This document shows, in pieces, positions 1-13,809 of a DNA stretch of 64,000 nucleotides (its first letter is position 1; each line of letters starts with the position of its first letter). Where the stretch lies: contig JAKOGH010000921.1 of NCBI GenBank assembly GCA_024811115.1, positions 1 to 64,000 of the forward strand, written 5' to 3'. Origin of the DNA: Terana coerulea (lineage: Eukaryota; Basidiomycota; Agaricomycetes; Polyporales; Phanerochaetaceae). Both the position numbers and the translations under genes were made by a program. The notes under the pieces were generated by a model. It was not told where the DNA came from, ran no database searches, and saw nothing but the letters and a program-made list of their open reading frames with translations.

Positions 1-2216
1 AGACCGTCTGAACTTCGGAAAGGGAAACCCAACTGGAGATCAACAACACAAAAATCAGGAAAGTCTGATGATTATGTTATCTAGGCTGTTCGCCCTCGGA
101 CTTCAGTTCGAGGAGGACAAACTGGAACTCATGCACTCCGGGTGAACGCACAGTGGAAATGGAAGGACTCCGATGGGAGCCCAGCCCCACTCGACAGCGG
201 CTCGTGAATTGCATCCGGGTGGCAGGTGCTGCGCGGCAAGCGCGGCAAACTAGTGATGACAAATCTCGACCGCCGGTACAGAGTGAGTGGGCGTGGAGAT
301 CAACATCAAACCTAAACCTTCATGAGATACCTCGGGTTCATGCTGGACCCGAAACTCTCGTGGAAGCATCACATAGAGTTTTACTGCAACAAGGAGTAAG
401 CACCATTGCGGCGCTCAGAATGCTCGGCACTTCTGAGCGGGGGCTGTCATCCAGCAAACGGATATACATCTCCACGTTGTCCCTGTGATCCTGCACGGAG
501 CGCAGCTATGGTGGTCCCATGCATGCGGACAACAAAATTTATGAGGCAATCAGAGGGTTCAGAACGTAGCAATACGATGGATCACTGGCGCCTTCAAAAC
601 CACCCCTGTGGGAGGGATGGGAATGTTTGCGGGACTGCCCCATATTAAGCAGCTCGTAACCAAACAAATGAAGCGTGCATCCGTGCACGCACACTTCCAA
701 GCCACCCCATCCTCGCATACATGAGCTGAGAGAAAGTGGTCAACGAGAGCGGTCTGGGCCACGCTCCATTCAGGACGTGTGAGGCCACAAAAAGGCTAGA
801 AGCGTTTCAACCAAACGCCCATTGATCACATCGAGACCCTTATGGAGCTCTCGCATGAAGACAGATTGCGGCTCTCCTGATCCCAGAGCATGCCAGGCAA
901 TCGCATCTGGGATCTCAAAGATCTCAACAATCCGGTCACTATGGACGGACGCGATGACACCATCGTTCGGATCTACCGGCCTAGCAGGGCGTGAACTGGC
1001 ATGGCAGACAGCCCAGGCTCATCCCTAAGAAGGGTGCCCCAGGGTTTAGTGAATGGTATGAGCTGTTTGCAGAATTACAAATGCAAGCGGCCGCGGGATG
1101 ACAACATGATCCTGTTCACGGACGGATCAATGCTGAAAGACAAGCGACGGGTCGCCACCGGAGCGGCGTACCGGCTACTTGACCAAAGGAAGCACCACCC
1201 GGCCCCACATGACGCCGACGTCCTAGCACAGCACAAGTGGCTGTGGCCAGGTGACTGTGTTCGACGGCTGAAATGCAAGCCCTATATCGGGGCATCCTCC
1301 GCTGTAAAGGAGTCAGATGATGACTTCTATCAGGCTATCAAATCGGGAGAGCTAGACTACCACGCGTGGGCTAAACTCCCTGAGAATAAGAGAAACCATA
1401 CGTACGAGTATCGCGAGAGGGATACAAGTATGAGTCTCTTACCATATTTGTGGACAACAGGGCGGCAGGCATTGCCATCCTGAAAGCTAAAAACGACTCC
1501 AGCCAAATGGAGTCAATTGGCGCATGCAAGCGCTTCGGGAATGGCTCGATCAGAGCCGGTTCCCGACACGCCGACTTGCAGTCGTGTGGCCGTCGTTATC
1601 ACATGGAACATGTCACGACTTGCACTCTGAGGCTGATGCGGTCGACATGCTAGCTAAAGAGGGTGCCGAGAATGAATCAGCCCACATACGTCACAATCAG
1701 TGGCGAAGCAAAGGCCTCTCCGGCATGCCATACTAGCTGGAAGGCTAAGATGAAGAAACATCAAGTACCGGGGAGCAATCTCTTGGTGAGAAAGATGAGC
1801 ATGCTCTCTTCTCAAACATGCCCAAGCGCCACTGGGCGCTGAGAAACTTCGGGAACAAAGCGAAGTTTTACTCGAGATTAACGCGCTTCACGGCCGCCAC
1901 TCGGGAGTTCCGAATGAAGCACGGCAAATGGGAAACCGACAGTGACGGTGTGAGCAAATGGACGCCCAAACCCGGGCCGTTGTATTGCCCATGCGACACT
2001 GACCACCGAAGTTCGAGACGCGACGGCACATCTTTGTATGAGTGCCCGTTCTGGATCAGACTTCACAAACCTCCTCGGGTTGTACCGAGCAGGGAGGCGA
2101 TAGAGCTGATTGCTGCGGGTAAGCAGCTTCACTTGCAAAATAAGGAGAACCCCGCTAGACATGGCCGGACATCGCCCATATTCTATACCTCAATCCAGGT
2201 TGGTTGCAGCGTTTGA
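1..2216 (+). mobile_element. Degenerate non-LTR (LINE) retrotransposon, RT end, RNase H and C-terminal part
   Basis: Pieces of one polyprotein appear in order but in shifting frames. The end of a reverse transcriptase is at about 85-720: LGLQFEEDKLELMH, then GFMLDPKLSWKHH, IAALRMLGTS, and an ITGAFKTTPVGG-like stretch at about 580-620. An RNase H domain follows at about 1100-1680, with the DGS motif in ILFTDGSMLKD and later SEADAVDMLAKEGA. A cysteine-bearing C-terminal segment lies at about 1960-2080 (PLYCPCDTDH to YECPFW). This order is typical of fungal LINEs with RNase H. Many stops and frameshifts show it is dead. The 5' part lies outside the window. The family was recognised by motif only; the exact clade is not determined. 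Confidence 0.75.
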
Positions 2217-4250
2217 GTGGGGCGACTCATACAGGGACGCCATTGATCGGCACGGAGACATCCGCACAGGTGTCTGGTGGCCGAAAACATTGACTTCTTA
2301 GGACCGCGAGGATGAATTCATCCGGCAGGTAACAATTGAGCGCAAACAGCGCTCGGGAATGGCGGCGTCAACGCGCGGCCGAACGGTGGAAAGGCTACCA
2401 TCAAAACCTTCGGCTGGCATGAATTTGTCACGTTCGAAGACGGAGAGGAGCCTGGCGCAAGAATCAACAGACACCCCCTCCGCTTCTATTCGGAGAAGGA
2501 GGGAAGCGTCATCCGGCATGCTGCGTGGCAGTGGGCATCTGATCTAGGATGACCCGCTGTTCCACTTGCACCAGTGGCTCGCACAATCATATTGACGGCG
2601 GATCAGCACGTTGTCAAGAAGTTCTATCTCCCTCAACACATGTCGGAAGACAAGTGGACACAGGAGAGAGACAAAGACGAGAGATCTCGCCCGCCAAAGC
2701 GAAAATATTGAGAGTGTCACACAGCCTCAGGGCATGTACTGACATCATGGGAAGGAGCTCTTCTCCCATTACCTAGCACGCGCTCGGCGAACCGGAAGAA
2801 ATACCGGAAGGCCAAAGAGCGTAGGGACGAGAGGACCCCGGCCCGTAGCGCTGACACGCTCGAGACCACCTGTCGCCTTTTTGGCTGGGTGCACACTACG
2901 TGTCGTGTCTGTGCAATCAAAATTCTCACCTTAGCTTCCATCGGGCCGGCGCGCATCTGCATTATCACTTGTGTGGCGACGTGCTTTTGCGCTTATCGCT
3001 CGCGCTTTCTTGCCGGGAAGGCTCTGTGAGCCGGGGGTGACTCCTGCGGGGATCGGATGTCCGGAAACTTCGGGCCCGACTCGCGGCGGAGGGAAGAAAT
3101 TCTCTTACTCGCGACTGAGGGAGCCTGTGAAAGGCCTACCATTTTCTTAAACCGACTGGATTGGTTTCCTTCAAAGCCGCGCCCGTGCCTAGGTATCGCA
3201 TGTGTAGCATAGGGCATGTTCCCTGCACTTTAAATACAATTTGGAGTAATAAAAAAAAAAAAAAAAAAGAGTGCGAAAAGTTGCCGTTGACGCTAGTGCT
3301 GAATCTGAGATCTGCGATACAGCCATCCAATCACAATCCAGAGCCGATCCTGGCTTCGGGAGTTCTTGGCGTCTAATTATTCCTCTTCCTTCCAACTTCC
3401 TTCCACACCGTCACCGGATTCGACCCTCGCTCCTGGCAAAGTTTTCGTGGCACGCACCTGGACCGGACCGTCACAAACGTCTGCAGTGCGTCGTGTTGAG
3501 CTATCAAGAATAGATGGCTAGATGTAAACTCTACTACTCCACTCCTGGTCGTGCAGTGGCAGAAGGTTTCTCTCGTGTAAGGCATGTTCCTACCGCGCTC
3601 ACGCACTATTTGAGCCCGTATGTTGGCAACTGTCACTTAATGCTCGATTGTTATTGGATGCTCATTCTAGTGTGCGACAGGACAGCTGTGTAGGGAACAA
3701 AGTTGGGCCTTTATAGTCACTTGCACCCTGCCAATCGTTATCTCGAATTTTGCCCATGAAGTATTGAGCTCAAGATCGCATGTGGCATGGATCATCTCGC
3801 TCCTATCGGTGCAAGACAATAACATTACATAATCAGATGGCCGTTCATGACTTGCGCATGGGCACGACCGGCGAACCTGGAGTGCTTGGTGAGCTCAGTC
3901 AGGCCCTCTTTGTGGTTCCGAGTCGGCCTCAGGAATCATGAGTCAAAGCAACACCAGATCTCTCCCTCCGTTTCTGCCACCGTATGCTGGCATAACGCAT
4001 ATTTCATAATGCTTTTCATTTATCACTGTTAGCCGCAGTGCGGTCTCATGCAGGCAATGCGCAAGGCGCTCGCGCAGACCAGGGATAGACAGTTCATCCA
4101 GTTGCGGTCGGCTTCAGCACGTCGACTGTGTCGTCACTGCCCTTTTAGGATGAGTTATCGAAGGTCAGTGCGATCCATCCACAGTAAGTGCTATGACCAA
4201 ATGGAGGTGCTCTTGCGGCGGAGGATCGTGATGCGACATATGAAGTGGAG
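2217..4250. other. No gene recognised; A18 run at 3251-3268
   Basis: Only short incoherent reading frames are seen. An uninterrupted run of 18 A at 3251-3268 follows an AT-rich stretch. It could be the poly(A) tail of the upstream LINE or of another retroposed sequence, but no target-site duplication was identified. Confidence 0.4.
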
Positions 4251-4259
4251 ATGCACGCA

Positions 4260-4266
4260 TATAAAA
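4260..4266 (+). promoter_or_regulatory. TATA box of the Old Yellow Enzyme gene
   Basis: TATAAAA lies about 92 bp before the likely ATG at 4358, with a pyrimidine-rich stretch between. Position and sequence fit a core promoter; not tested. Confidence 0.45.
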
Positions 4267-4357
4267 CCTGCGACAGTGCCTTATCGAGAGCCAGCATCTC
4301 TTCGCCCCGCTTCGTCCAACACTTCAAGTTCCCCCTCATCCAGGTTAATACCCACCG

Positions 4358-5901
<1,544 letters not shown>

Positions 5902-6135
5902 TTGTACACCGTCTAGAGGTCTCGGGGCCCTTGTATCAGTAACCACTCATGTCAATTGCGTTGAATACACTCTGCATATTCAGTATAGGTCATTACAGAT
6001 GGAATGGCGCGTTCTCAGCGTGATTTAACTCATAATATATCATCCCCGGGCGAAGATGACGACAATGATACCTATAGTACACAAACAGTAACAGTGACAA
6101 ACTCATGCGAAGTATGATCGTGAACAGTCGCCACA
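5902..6135. other. 3' flank of the OYE gene, nothing recognised
   Basis: AT-rich sequence with no coding signal, ending at the TA that borders the MITE. Confidence 0.3.
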
Positions 6136-6137
6136 TA

Positions 6138-6710
6138 CAGTGCTTTGCATATGAAACCGGAAACGCCAGATTTTCTCGCCTTGTTTGTCCCGTACAAATA
6201 GAGCCTTATAAGGTAAGGGAACAGTCACAGGGCGTCATTGTGAGCAGCGAGCGTGACAAGCCAGTAATTACGAGGAATATATGTGATACCTCAGAGAACA
6301 GTCAAATACGCAACACACTGTGCGCCCAGTTCACGAGCGGCCACCAGGAAGCGTGAGCGGACTCATGGCTGTACTGAACTCCCGATGAAGTCGTAGGACC
6401 TCGTAGACGGCCCTGGTCTTAGAGCGCCTAACGGGCTCGGTGATGTCGTCTACATCTCTGCCGCGCTTGTAGCGCTAAACAACGATGCGCTCGCGCATTT
6501 TGTGGAATAGATAGAGTGACATAGCTTGTAGACCAAGCAGTCGAGCGAGCAGAACACTCTACAACGCGTTCGTCACGTGTCCAAGCGGACCAAGCCCAAA
6601 TGACGAAGAGTAACGCCCTGTGACTGTTCCCTTACCTTATAAGGCTCTATTTGTACGGGACAAACAAGGCGAGAAAATCTGGCGTTTCCGGTTTCATGTG
6701 CAAAGCACTG
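6138..6710. mobile_element. 573-bp MITE with 98-bp terminal inverted repeats and TA flanks
   Basis: The left arm (6138-6235) and right arm (6613-6710) are inverted copies 98 bp long; only one mismatch was seen by eye (CATATG against CATGTG near the tips). Both ends begin CAGTGCTTTGCA and are bordered by TA (6136-6137 and 6711-6712). The TA target duplication and CAGTG tip fit Tc1/mariner-type (including pogo-like) elements. The 377-bp centre has no transposase reading frame, so the copy is non-autonomous. The near-identical arms suggest recent activity. Confidence 0.85.
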
Positions 6711-6712
6711 TA

Positions 6713-7851
6713 AGAAGGGCATCTCATGGAGTATAGTGGCGGCAGTCACTTCATGTCAACCCAGCACAATTTTTGTACGAGTTTGTAAACTTGATTTTTG
6801 GTGTGAAAGTACCCCTATTCCATGATAAATCCCGACGCAGGAAAAATCGGAAAATGTAACCCTAACCCTAGCAAAACGGCCAAATTCTTGGCCGGTCAGC
6901 AGTTTTGTATCCTCCAATTCACACCTTGGGGCCTCATCTGGGCTCATAAATGAGATAGATGTCAACAATCAAATTATTGTATACCTTTCTAAATCGCTTC
7001 TGCTCCCCGCAAGCAGTGACAACAGGCATGTACTATGCATCTGTGCTCAACTACAATATATAAATGAATTTAAAATGATTTAAATATTCCATAAGCGCCC
7101 GTAAACGGCCAAATCCAGGCTTCCAAACTCCGAATTTTGAGTTATTGGAATTCTGTCCCATGGACTTCAAAGCTATTCCAAATGGGTGTGTTTTGCACTA
7201 TGTAGCATCGCTATAAGTGGGAGGCTGAAAAACCTTAGGGTTTTCAAAGTCGACTCTCGGCACTCATCACGGTTACCACTCCCACTATAGTCGGTATGGA
7301 GCGCCTATTCCTTATTTGGACTCAGCAAGCCCTCTATTCAGCGCCCTCACTTTCCCCTTCTGTGATTGGGCGACCTCAGTTCTACCAGATGAGTATATTC
7401 TTTGACACCCACTTCTCCCACGTATCTGGTGCTGTTCAGGTTTTTTTGCGTCTTCTTCTAAACTTCGTGGTGAGACGTGACTGGATCAGGGACCTTGTGT
7501 AGTGGCAAGAAGAAATCGCGGAGTCGGGAAGCAATGTCAGGCATTGTTCTTTACCTTGTGTACAATATCCACTCGTCCGCTCACATTCATCCCTGACATT
7601 GCTTGTAGGTACACGCTCTACCACATTCAGAAAGGTCCACTGGCGCATGTGCGTTGTGTGCTTGAAGCGAAACGAAGTGTAGTGGCCGTCGGTGCTTTGG
7701 CCCCAAGTTGAACAGTGTCGGCGAGATCTTGTCTTTATTCAAGGCATCCCCTTGTTTCCAACAGTCGCAAGATCTATCTTCCCCACAGCATGTCATCGCA
7801 ATTCCTCTGTACCTTCTGACTGCCTCTAAGCACCCCAGCCACCACCCAACT
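6713..7851. other. No gene recognised between MITE and FunK1 pseudogene
   Basis: AT-rich, with short reading frames only. It holds two copies of the CCCTAA unit at about 6859-6872 and a 13-bp inverted repeat (AAGCAATGTCAGG near 7527 and its complement near 7594). Neither can be tied to a function. Confidence 0.3.
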
Positions 7852-8157
7852 ACGGACCGCCACTTTGTTGGCGCGATGCCTCCGCAGCAGTTCTGCAAAG
7901 ACTTCATGCCTGCAGCGGTAGCCTTCGCTGATATACCACGGGTCGACTTCAGTCAGGTTCATTCGGCAGGCTCAGTCAAGGAGACGAGAACTACTTGTGA
8001 GTGCACTTCGCTTTTGGCGTGTGCAGGCACTCGACGGGAGTATTCTGCCAGATTCAAGCTGTCGATAAGTTTAAGCTTTGCAAGAGTATGAGGCTATATG
8101 CGTCGAAAACAAAGCAGGCTGCGAAACCAGTGGCAACCAATGACTCGACAAGCTGCC

Positions 8158-8449
8158 TGTAAAAGTGCAGCGCATACAGCGGCATACACTCCTACCGAGG
8201 CCTAGAGGAAGCTAGGATGGTTACTCACCTATAGGTTGGTTGATACAACACGTTAGTGGGTTGAGGGTTATAAGAGTCTTATTATGTATGGCGCAGAGAG
8301 CTGCCTTATATACAATACAGAGTGGCTGTACTACAAACAGACACAAATAGATACCAGGACAATAGACAATAGAGATCGTCATGGTGGAACCTGGTAGAAC
8401 AATAGAGAAGATGTGAGCAGAGCGCTTACAGTGTCTATCTGACTCAACA
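8158..8449 (+). repeat. Solo LTR, 292 bp, family 1, copy a
   Basis: Begins TGTAAAAGTGCAGC and ends GACTCAACA, giving TG...CA ends. It is a near-identical direct repeat of 8989-9280 and of the same length. No convincing flanking duplication is seen (CTGCC and CCACC). Sequence between the two LTRs is FunK1 coding, not retroelement, so they are two separate insertions rather than one element. Orientation is assumed. Confidence 0.75.
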
Positions 8450-8988
8450 CCACCCGACTACTGAGTCAGAAGACAAGACTGTGCACAGGAGAACACCGAG
8501 AATCTCTGTCCACCGATTGCTGCTAGAAGATGTCTGGCCGAAGGCGGAAGGGATGAAAAGATGACAAAGCATTGCTAAATACTATGATTTCACGAACACA
8601 TGTTTGGGAGTTGAGCTTTTCCTTTCCGACAATGCAGATCCTTTGAAGATCCCCCTCCAGACTGCTCAGAGGACAGCTCGCGCGAGTACATCAACTGGCC
8701 GTAGCTTGAGCCAGAGTGCAAGCCCACCACGTATCAAATCTTAACATTTGCCCAGTTCGCCTACCTCTGCAGCAGCAGCCTCGCCTCATAGAGCAGACAA
8801 GACTCACAACCAAGTGGTGACACCATCAGCGAACCCTGAGTCGGAATCATCGTTATCCAGACTAAATTGGAAGAAAGTTAGGGCACCAACGCAAGCGACA
8901 CCTCCTGTCTCAAGCTCAGGATTCGTGTTCTCATTTTCAAGACTATCGAAGGAAGGAACAGCTGCTCGGAATACCATTATGGCTCACG

Positions 8989-9280
8989 TGTAGAAGTGCA
9001 GCACATACAGCGGCGTACACTTTTACCGAGGTCTGAAGGAAGCTAGGATGGTTACTCATCTGTAGGTTGGTTGATACACATGTTAGTGGGTTGAGAGTTG
9101 TAAGAGTCTTGTTAGAGTATGGCGCAGAAAGCTGCCTTATATACAATACAGGGTGGCTGTACTACAAATAGACACAAATAGGTACCAGGACAATAGACAA
9201 TAGGGATTGTCATAGTAGAACCTGGTAGAGTAATAGAGAAGATATGAGCAGAGTGCTTACAGTGTCTATCTGACTCAACA
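8989..9280 (+). repeat. Solo LTR, 292 bp, family 1, copy b
   Basis: Starts TGTAGAAGTGCAGC and ends GACTCAACA, matching the copy at 8158-8449. Flanked by TCACG on the left and TCACA on the right, a 5-bp target duplication with one mismatch. It is inserted in the linker/N-lobe part of FunK1 copy A1. Confidence 0.78.
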
Positions 9281-11260
9281 TCACACCCAGGCTCAGTTCG
9301 CTCAACAACCCTGTCTGTTCCTCTTCCAGCTTGTCCTTGTTGGTCGTTTCGCTCGTTTGCTTTGTTGGGACCGGGTCAGGGAGTTGTGGTCGACGATTTG
9401 ACTACGTGGCAAACTCTCAGCATTTGGCCAAGTTTCTTTGGCGATACGGGTGGCTGACAGAGTCGCAACGAGGCTGGGATCCGATAGTGCGCGTCACAAC
9501 AAAGAAGGAGAGGGAAAAGTTCAGAGGCGGTACAGCACTTCATTGATGACATGAGCACAGAACGCCAGAGTGTTCCTACACGTAGGTTACCCAATATTGA
9601 ACGCACCCTTGACAACACTGACAACTATCCGACGTGGAAAGTGCATATTACAAACAAGACAGCAAACACGTTTACACATCTTATTGTTAACCAGCCGTTC
9701 GTCCGTACTAAGAATGTTCGGTCAGCGCCACCCGTGCCTACATCACGACGATCTCTACACTGACCGGCTAGTATTCCTCAAGGATACTTGGCGGACGTGC
9801 AGCTGGAAAATATAAGCTGAATGGACAACATACGAGCACCTGCGTAAGCACAAGGTGCCACATTTACCGACCGTGCTGTATGGTGGCAATGTACCAACGA
9901 AACCAACAGATACAAATGTCACTCAGGCAGACGATGAGTTGCAGGTGAACAAATACGAAATTCTCAGCGAAGCCCAGAAGACCCGTAGTTAGGTCTACGC
10001 CACCGCAGATGTATCGTGGCACGCGACGGAAGTTGCACTCGATGAACATGTTCACCAGCGCATCGTCCAAGATATTGCATATCTGCTGGAAACAGCAGTC
10101 AACGAACGGGAATTTGTAGAAGCTTTGCGAGTCGTTAGTAAGTGTCTTCAGACATCTGCGGAGAATTTACTGGGCTTAGCTTCATCACCACCAGCTATTA
10201 CGCGTGCGTATGAAGATGCACACCTCTTACATTCGCGACCTGAGCTACGAGAACGTCATGCTGACCGGCCGAAGGCAAAGCAATCTTGAATGACTGGGAT
10301 TACGCAGGTCCATGAGACGTGGAGATATACCGTGTTGTAAGTGCTCCGCAGCAGTAGACTATGGATAATACTTACTGCACATTGTAGGAAACCTGGCAGT
10401 TTATGTCCATAGTGCTCCTCTCGCGAACAGATAAAGCTCGTAACTTCACTGATGATCTTGAGTCAGTCTTTTGGATCCTTGTATATGGCATGGCGAAGCA
10501 CTACGCTTTAACAAATTAACAAGCCGTTGTGGACTTTCTCGACGACTTCTCTGTTGACCTTAAAGGATATTGCTTTGGAGGGAGCCACAAAAGGGCATTT
10601 CTCATTTTTAGGGATGCTGCTAAAATTGACATCCAGTGCGCTCCGGCTGAAGGAGATGCTGCTCAATCTTAGCTCCTCTTGGAACAAATATCAGTGAGCG
10701 AGGATATCAAAATCCGCAGGCGATCGCGAATGGCCAATAACCTATCGGACAATGAGCTTGCAATGTTCAAACTGGCAACACAACCCACGTACTGGCTAGA
10801 ACAGATAGCTGCTGGCCTCGAACAAGATGGTTGGCCTAATCGCACTGTTCAAACAGCTTTAGGCAGCGATGGCCATAACGTTAAGTCTCGCAGCTCTGCT
10901 CATGATAGAGATGGCTTGCATAAAAGGAAGGCTGACGATGATTTAGGCAATCATATCCAGGAGCACGGGGGTGAGAGAGGACGTTGAGAAGATCAAAAAG
11001 GCTGAGAGGGCATAAGGATTAGAGTTGTCCATGGGTGGAAAATTGTCATCAATAGCTCGTTCCAACATGAGCATTACCCTCGGTATGCAATTCTCATATA
11101 TTGTACAATATAATAATGTCCATTCATTAATATCATCGCCCTGTCTACTCATCCCTAGAGGAACGTTTTCCTCCTTTTGACCCAAGTTTGGTTTCTGTCT
11201 TTCTGTAACTCCAAACGTGTGGACTTTTGCCTCTTTGTCATGGTTTGTCCAGTACGCTGA

Positions 11261-11825
11261 TATCACAAAACTCTAATACTCACCTGCTAGGAATGCTTGG
11301 AGAGGTTGGGGAGAGCAGGGGACTTTGAGTAAAGCGAGTAGAGGAGATATGAATCAACGATGTTGTTGAGTCTGGGGTATTAGCCCTCAGACCAGCCTCC
11401 TTATATACATGTGTAGAGGGACCCCAGACACTATCTAAGACCTCTAATACCATGTGCTGACTGATACAGTCAGGTGATCCATGACTAAGGCTTCAGAGCA
11501 TACCGCCGCTCTAACTCCCTTATCGGATCCTGACCTAGCTATCATGCTAACATCAACACTATCTAGATGTCCTAATCTAGCTACTGTACACTACCAGTAC
11601 ACAATGTCATAGTGACCTCATAGTGAGGTCATAGTCTAGAACGAATCCAGAACTGAGTCCATGATCCTGTGTCCGTATGAGGCATATCCCTGATAACCAT
11701 GCCGTCCATCGCATGGCCAACTGATCAGCATCTTGTAACGCTATTGTGACGACTGTGTAACATGTCCCGTGACTTGATGTTACACTCTAAGCGCTGTATA
11801 CTAGCGCTGAGGGAAATTTATGACA
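11261..11825 (-). repeat. Solo LTR, 565 bp, family 2, reverse orientation
   Basis: Flanked by a perfect 5-bp duplication GCTGA (11256-11260 and 11826-11830). Read on the minus strand it starts TGTCATAAATTTCCC and ends TTTTGTGATA. It is an inverted copy of 13247-13809. It carries a TTATATACAT TATA-like motif and a TGACCTCA/TGAGGTCA dyad. The ends fit an LTR left by recombination. It is inserted near the C-terminal end of FunK1 copy B1. Confidence 0.85.
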
Positions 11826-13246
11826 GCTGAGAGGACCTAGTGCTGTCAGTGATGTGCCTTATGTCACTTGCTGTCCACGTTGCTGCTTCGTGCATCCAAT
11901 TGCCCTCCTGGCCTCGTGAGCGAGGCAGATACTGATCCGGCACAGCATCATTTATCGGCCATGACTTCAGATCTGACAAAGCACCGTCACACTTCTCGAC
12001 TTAGAAAGACGCACTCTTGACACCCACAACAGTATTGGTATTGCCTTGATAATACTTATCCCAACACTTGGCCAAGTCACAGAGAAGTTGCTCGAAGGGC
12101 TTGGATTCGAATTGCAGTTTGAGAATATTGATATCTACCGTCTCGAGAAAACTGCGCTTGCTTTGTTCGCCTGTTGTGAGTTTGGTGATTTCCTTGCCTT
12201 CACCACTCATTGAAGTCTTCACTCTGTGCCTGTACTTGTTAGAAATGCTCATGGAGAAGTTCGAATGTAAATGTTTGCAGTAGTACACTGCAAGAAAGAT
12301 AACAATCCAGAAGATTGATTTGAACTCATTCGAGATGGTGTGTTGTTTCCATAGGGTTACAAAGGAGTGCCACTGGCAGAAGTTGCCATGTTGCCTAGAA
12401 GAGCATGAGTTCAAGTTAGCCTCAAGTGTGAGTTCGTCAAGGAGGAGGAAGACGCCAGGGTACATCTGATAAGTACCGATAGAATAGAGTCACCAAGTAT
12501 GACGGGCTCAGTCTTGCTTGCATGGCTCCAGTTACCAACTGTTCCACAAGGTTCGCCATTGCTTGCCATTGTGTATGACAGGCTTTCTATGCTCAAGTTG
12601 CAATGTAACATCTTGCCAGAGTCCTGTGCCTTGCCCAGGCCTAGATATCAAAGCGGCTGGTTAGACTAGATGTGAGAAAATGAGCTAAGACTCACATAAA
12701 AACGTGTCCCTCGCCACAATGATCAGAGTCCTTGATTGTGTGAAGGAGTCGATAGGATACAATAGATCATGTGCAAAGTGTTCATGCCCTCGCAAAATAA
12801 ATCAGCGAAGGTGGGGTGCCCGCTATTCCTCCACCCTGTTCAATAAAACGTCGCTGAGAGTAGCTTGCCACTTTCCATCGTCGATAATGTCTCCTCCGCA
12901 TCGAACAACTGGAAGGTGTGGAATTGAGTGGCTAGCTAAGGTAGCAATAGTGTTGATTTTGCTTGAAGAGCTCACACCACTGAGCCGCCAGCAATTCCAC
13001 ACGATAGCATGGCTTTCTCTTTTGATGTCGTAGGCGAGGAAAGCCTGCGTGGGCGTGGCTGCACGGTGAAGGCATCTGGTAGAAAGGTCGGCAGACTAAA
13101 TATTTGTCTGAGGTTTCATCGTTTGGGATAAGCATTCTGTATACGGTGTACTCGCTATCTATTCAAACGTTGGCCATCGCAACAAGTGTCAATGAAGGGA
13201 CCTTTTATTTGCCACGTCCTTTAGGAACCGACGGACGGAGCGTTTG

Positions 13247-13809
13247 TGTCATAAATTTCCCTCAGCGCTAGTCTACAGCGCTTAGAGTGTAACATCAAGT
13301 CACGGGACATGTTACCCAGTCGTCACAATAGCGTTACAAGATGCTGATCAGTTGGCCATGCAACGGACGCATGGTTATCAGAGATATGCCTCATAAGGAC
13401 ATAGGATCATGGACTCAATTCTGGATTCATTCTAGACTATGACCTCACTATGAGGTCACTATGACATCGTGCACTGGTAGTGTACAGTAGCTCGATTAGG
13501 ACATCTAGATAGTGTTGATGTTAGCATGATAGCTAGGTCAGATCTGATAAGGGAGTTAGAGCGATGGTATGCTCTGGAGCCTTAGTCAGACATCACCTGA
13601 CTGTATCAGTCAGCATATGGTATTGGAGGTCTTAGATAGTGTCTGGGGTCCCTCTACACATGTATATAAGGAGGCTGGTCTGTGGGCTAAACCCCTAGAC
13701 TCAACAACATCGTTGATTCATATCCACTCTACTAGCTCTACTCAAGCCCCTCTGCTTTCCCTACCTATTTCAAGTCATCCCAGCAGGTGAGTATTGTAGT
13801 TTTGTGATA
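13247..13809 (+). repeat. Solo LTR, 563 bp, family 2, forward orientation
   Basis: Flanked by perfect GTTTG duplications (13242-13246 and 13810-13814). Same ends as the copy at 11261-11825 but on the opposite strand. Independent target sites show two insertions rather than one inverted element. It holds the dyads TGACCTCA-CTA-TGAGGTCA and CTGACTG-TAT-CAGTCAG and a TATATAAGG box, plausible promoter parts of the LTR. Confidence 0.85.

Larger units (their letters stand above)
7852..10987 (+). pseudogene. FunK1 fungal-type protein kinase, canonical subfamily (copy A1), decayed
   Basis: Fungal-type protein kinase (FunK1 family); the cellular role of the family is unknown. The N-terminal FVGAMPPQQF region aligns with the two other canonical copies, but the codon matching their start Met is ACG (7852-7854). 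The ARQH-type N-lobe follows at about 9290-9440 (FQLVLVGRFARLL), then RTLDNTDNYPTWK, then the catalytic loop with RDLSYENVMLT and an NDWDYAG block at about 10210-10310, both split by one-base shifts. The C-lobe (TWQFMSIVLLSRT, DDLESVFWILVYG) ends near 10987. Two 292-bp solo LTRs interrupt it. Multiple shifts and stops show real decay. The catalytic motifs were still canonical when it died. It converges on the B1 copy. Confidence 0.8.

Noticed and set aside
8158..9280. A single short LTR element (TRIM) bounded by two 292-bp repeats
   Set aside because: The interior is FunK1 coding sequence, not retroelement, and copy b has its own target duplication.
11261..13809. One large inverted-repeat transposon bounded by the 565/563-bp repeats
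   Set aside because: Each repeat has its own different 5-bp duplication, and the interior is kinase pseudogene, so they are two solo LTRs.
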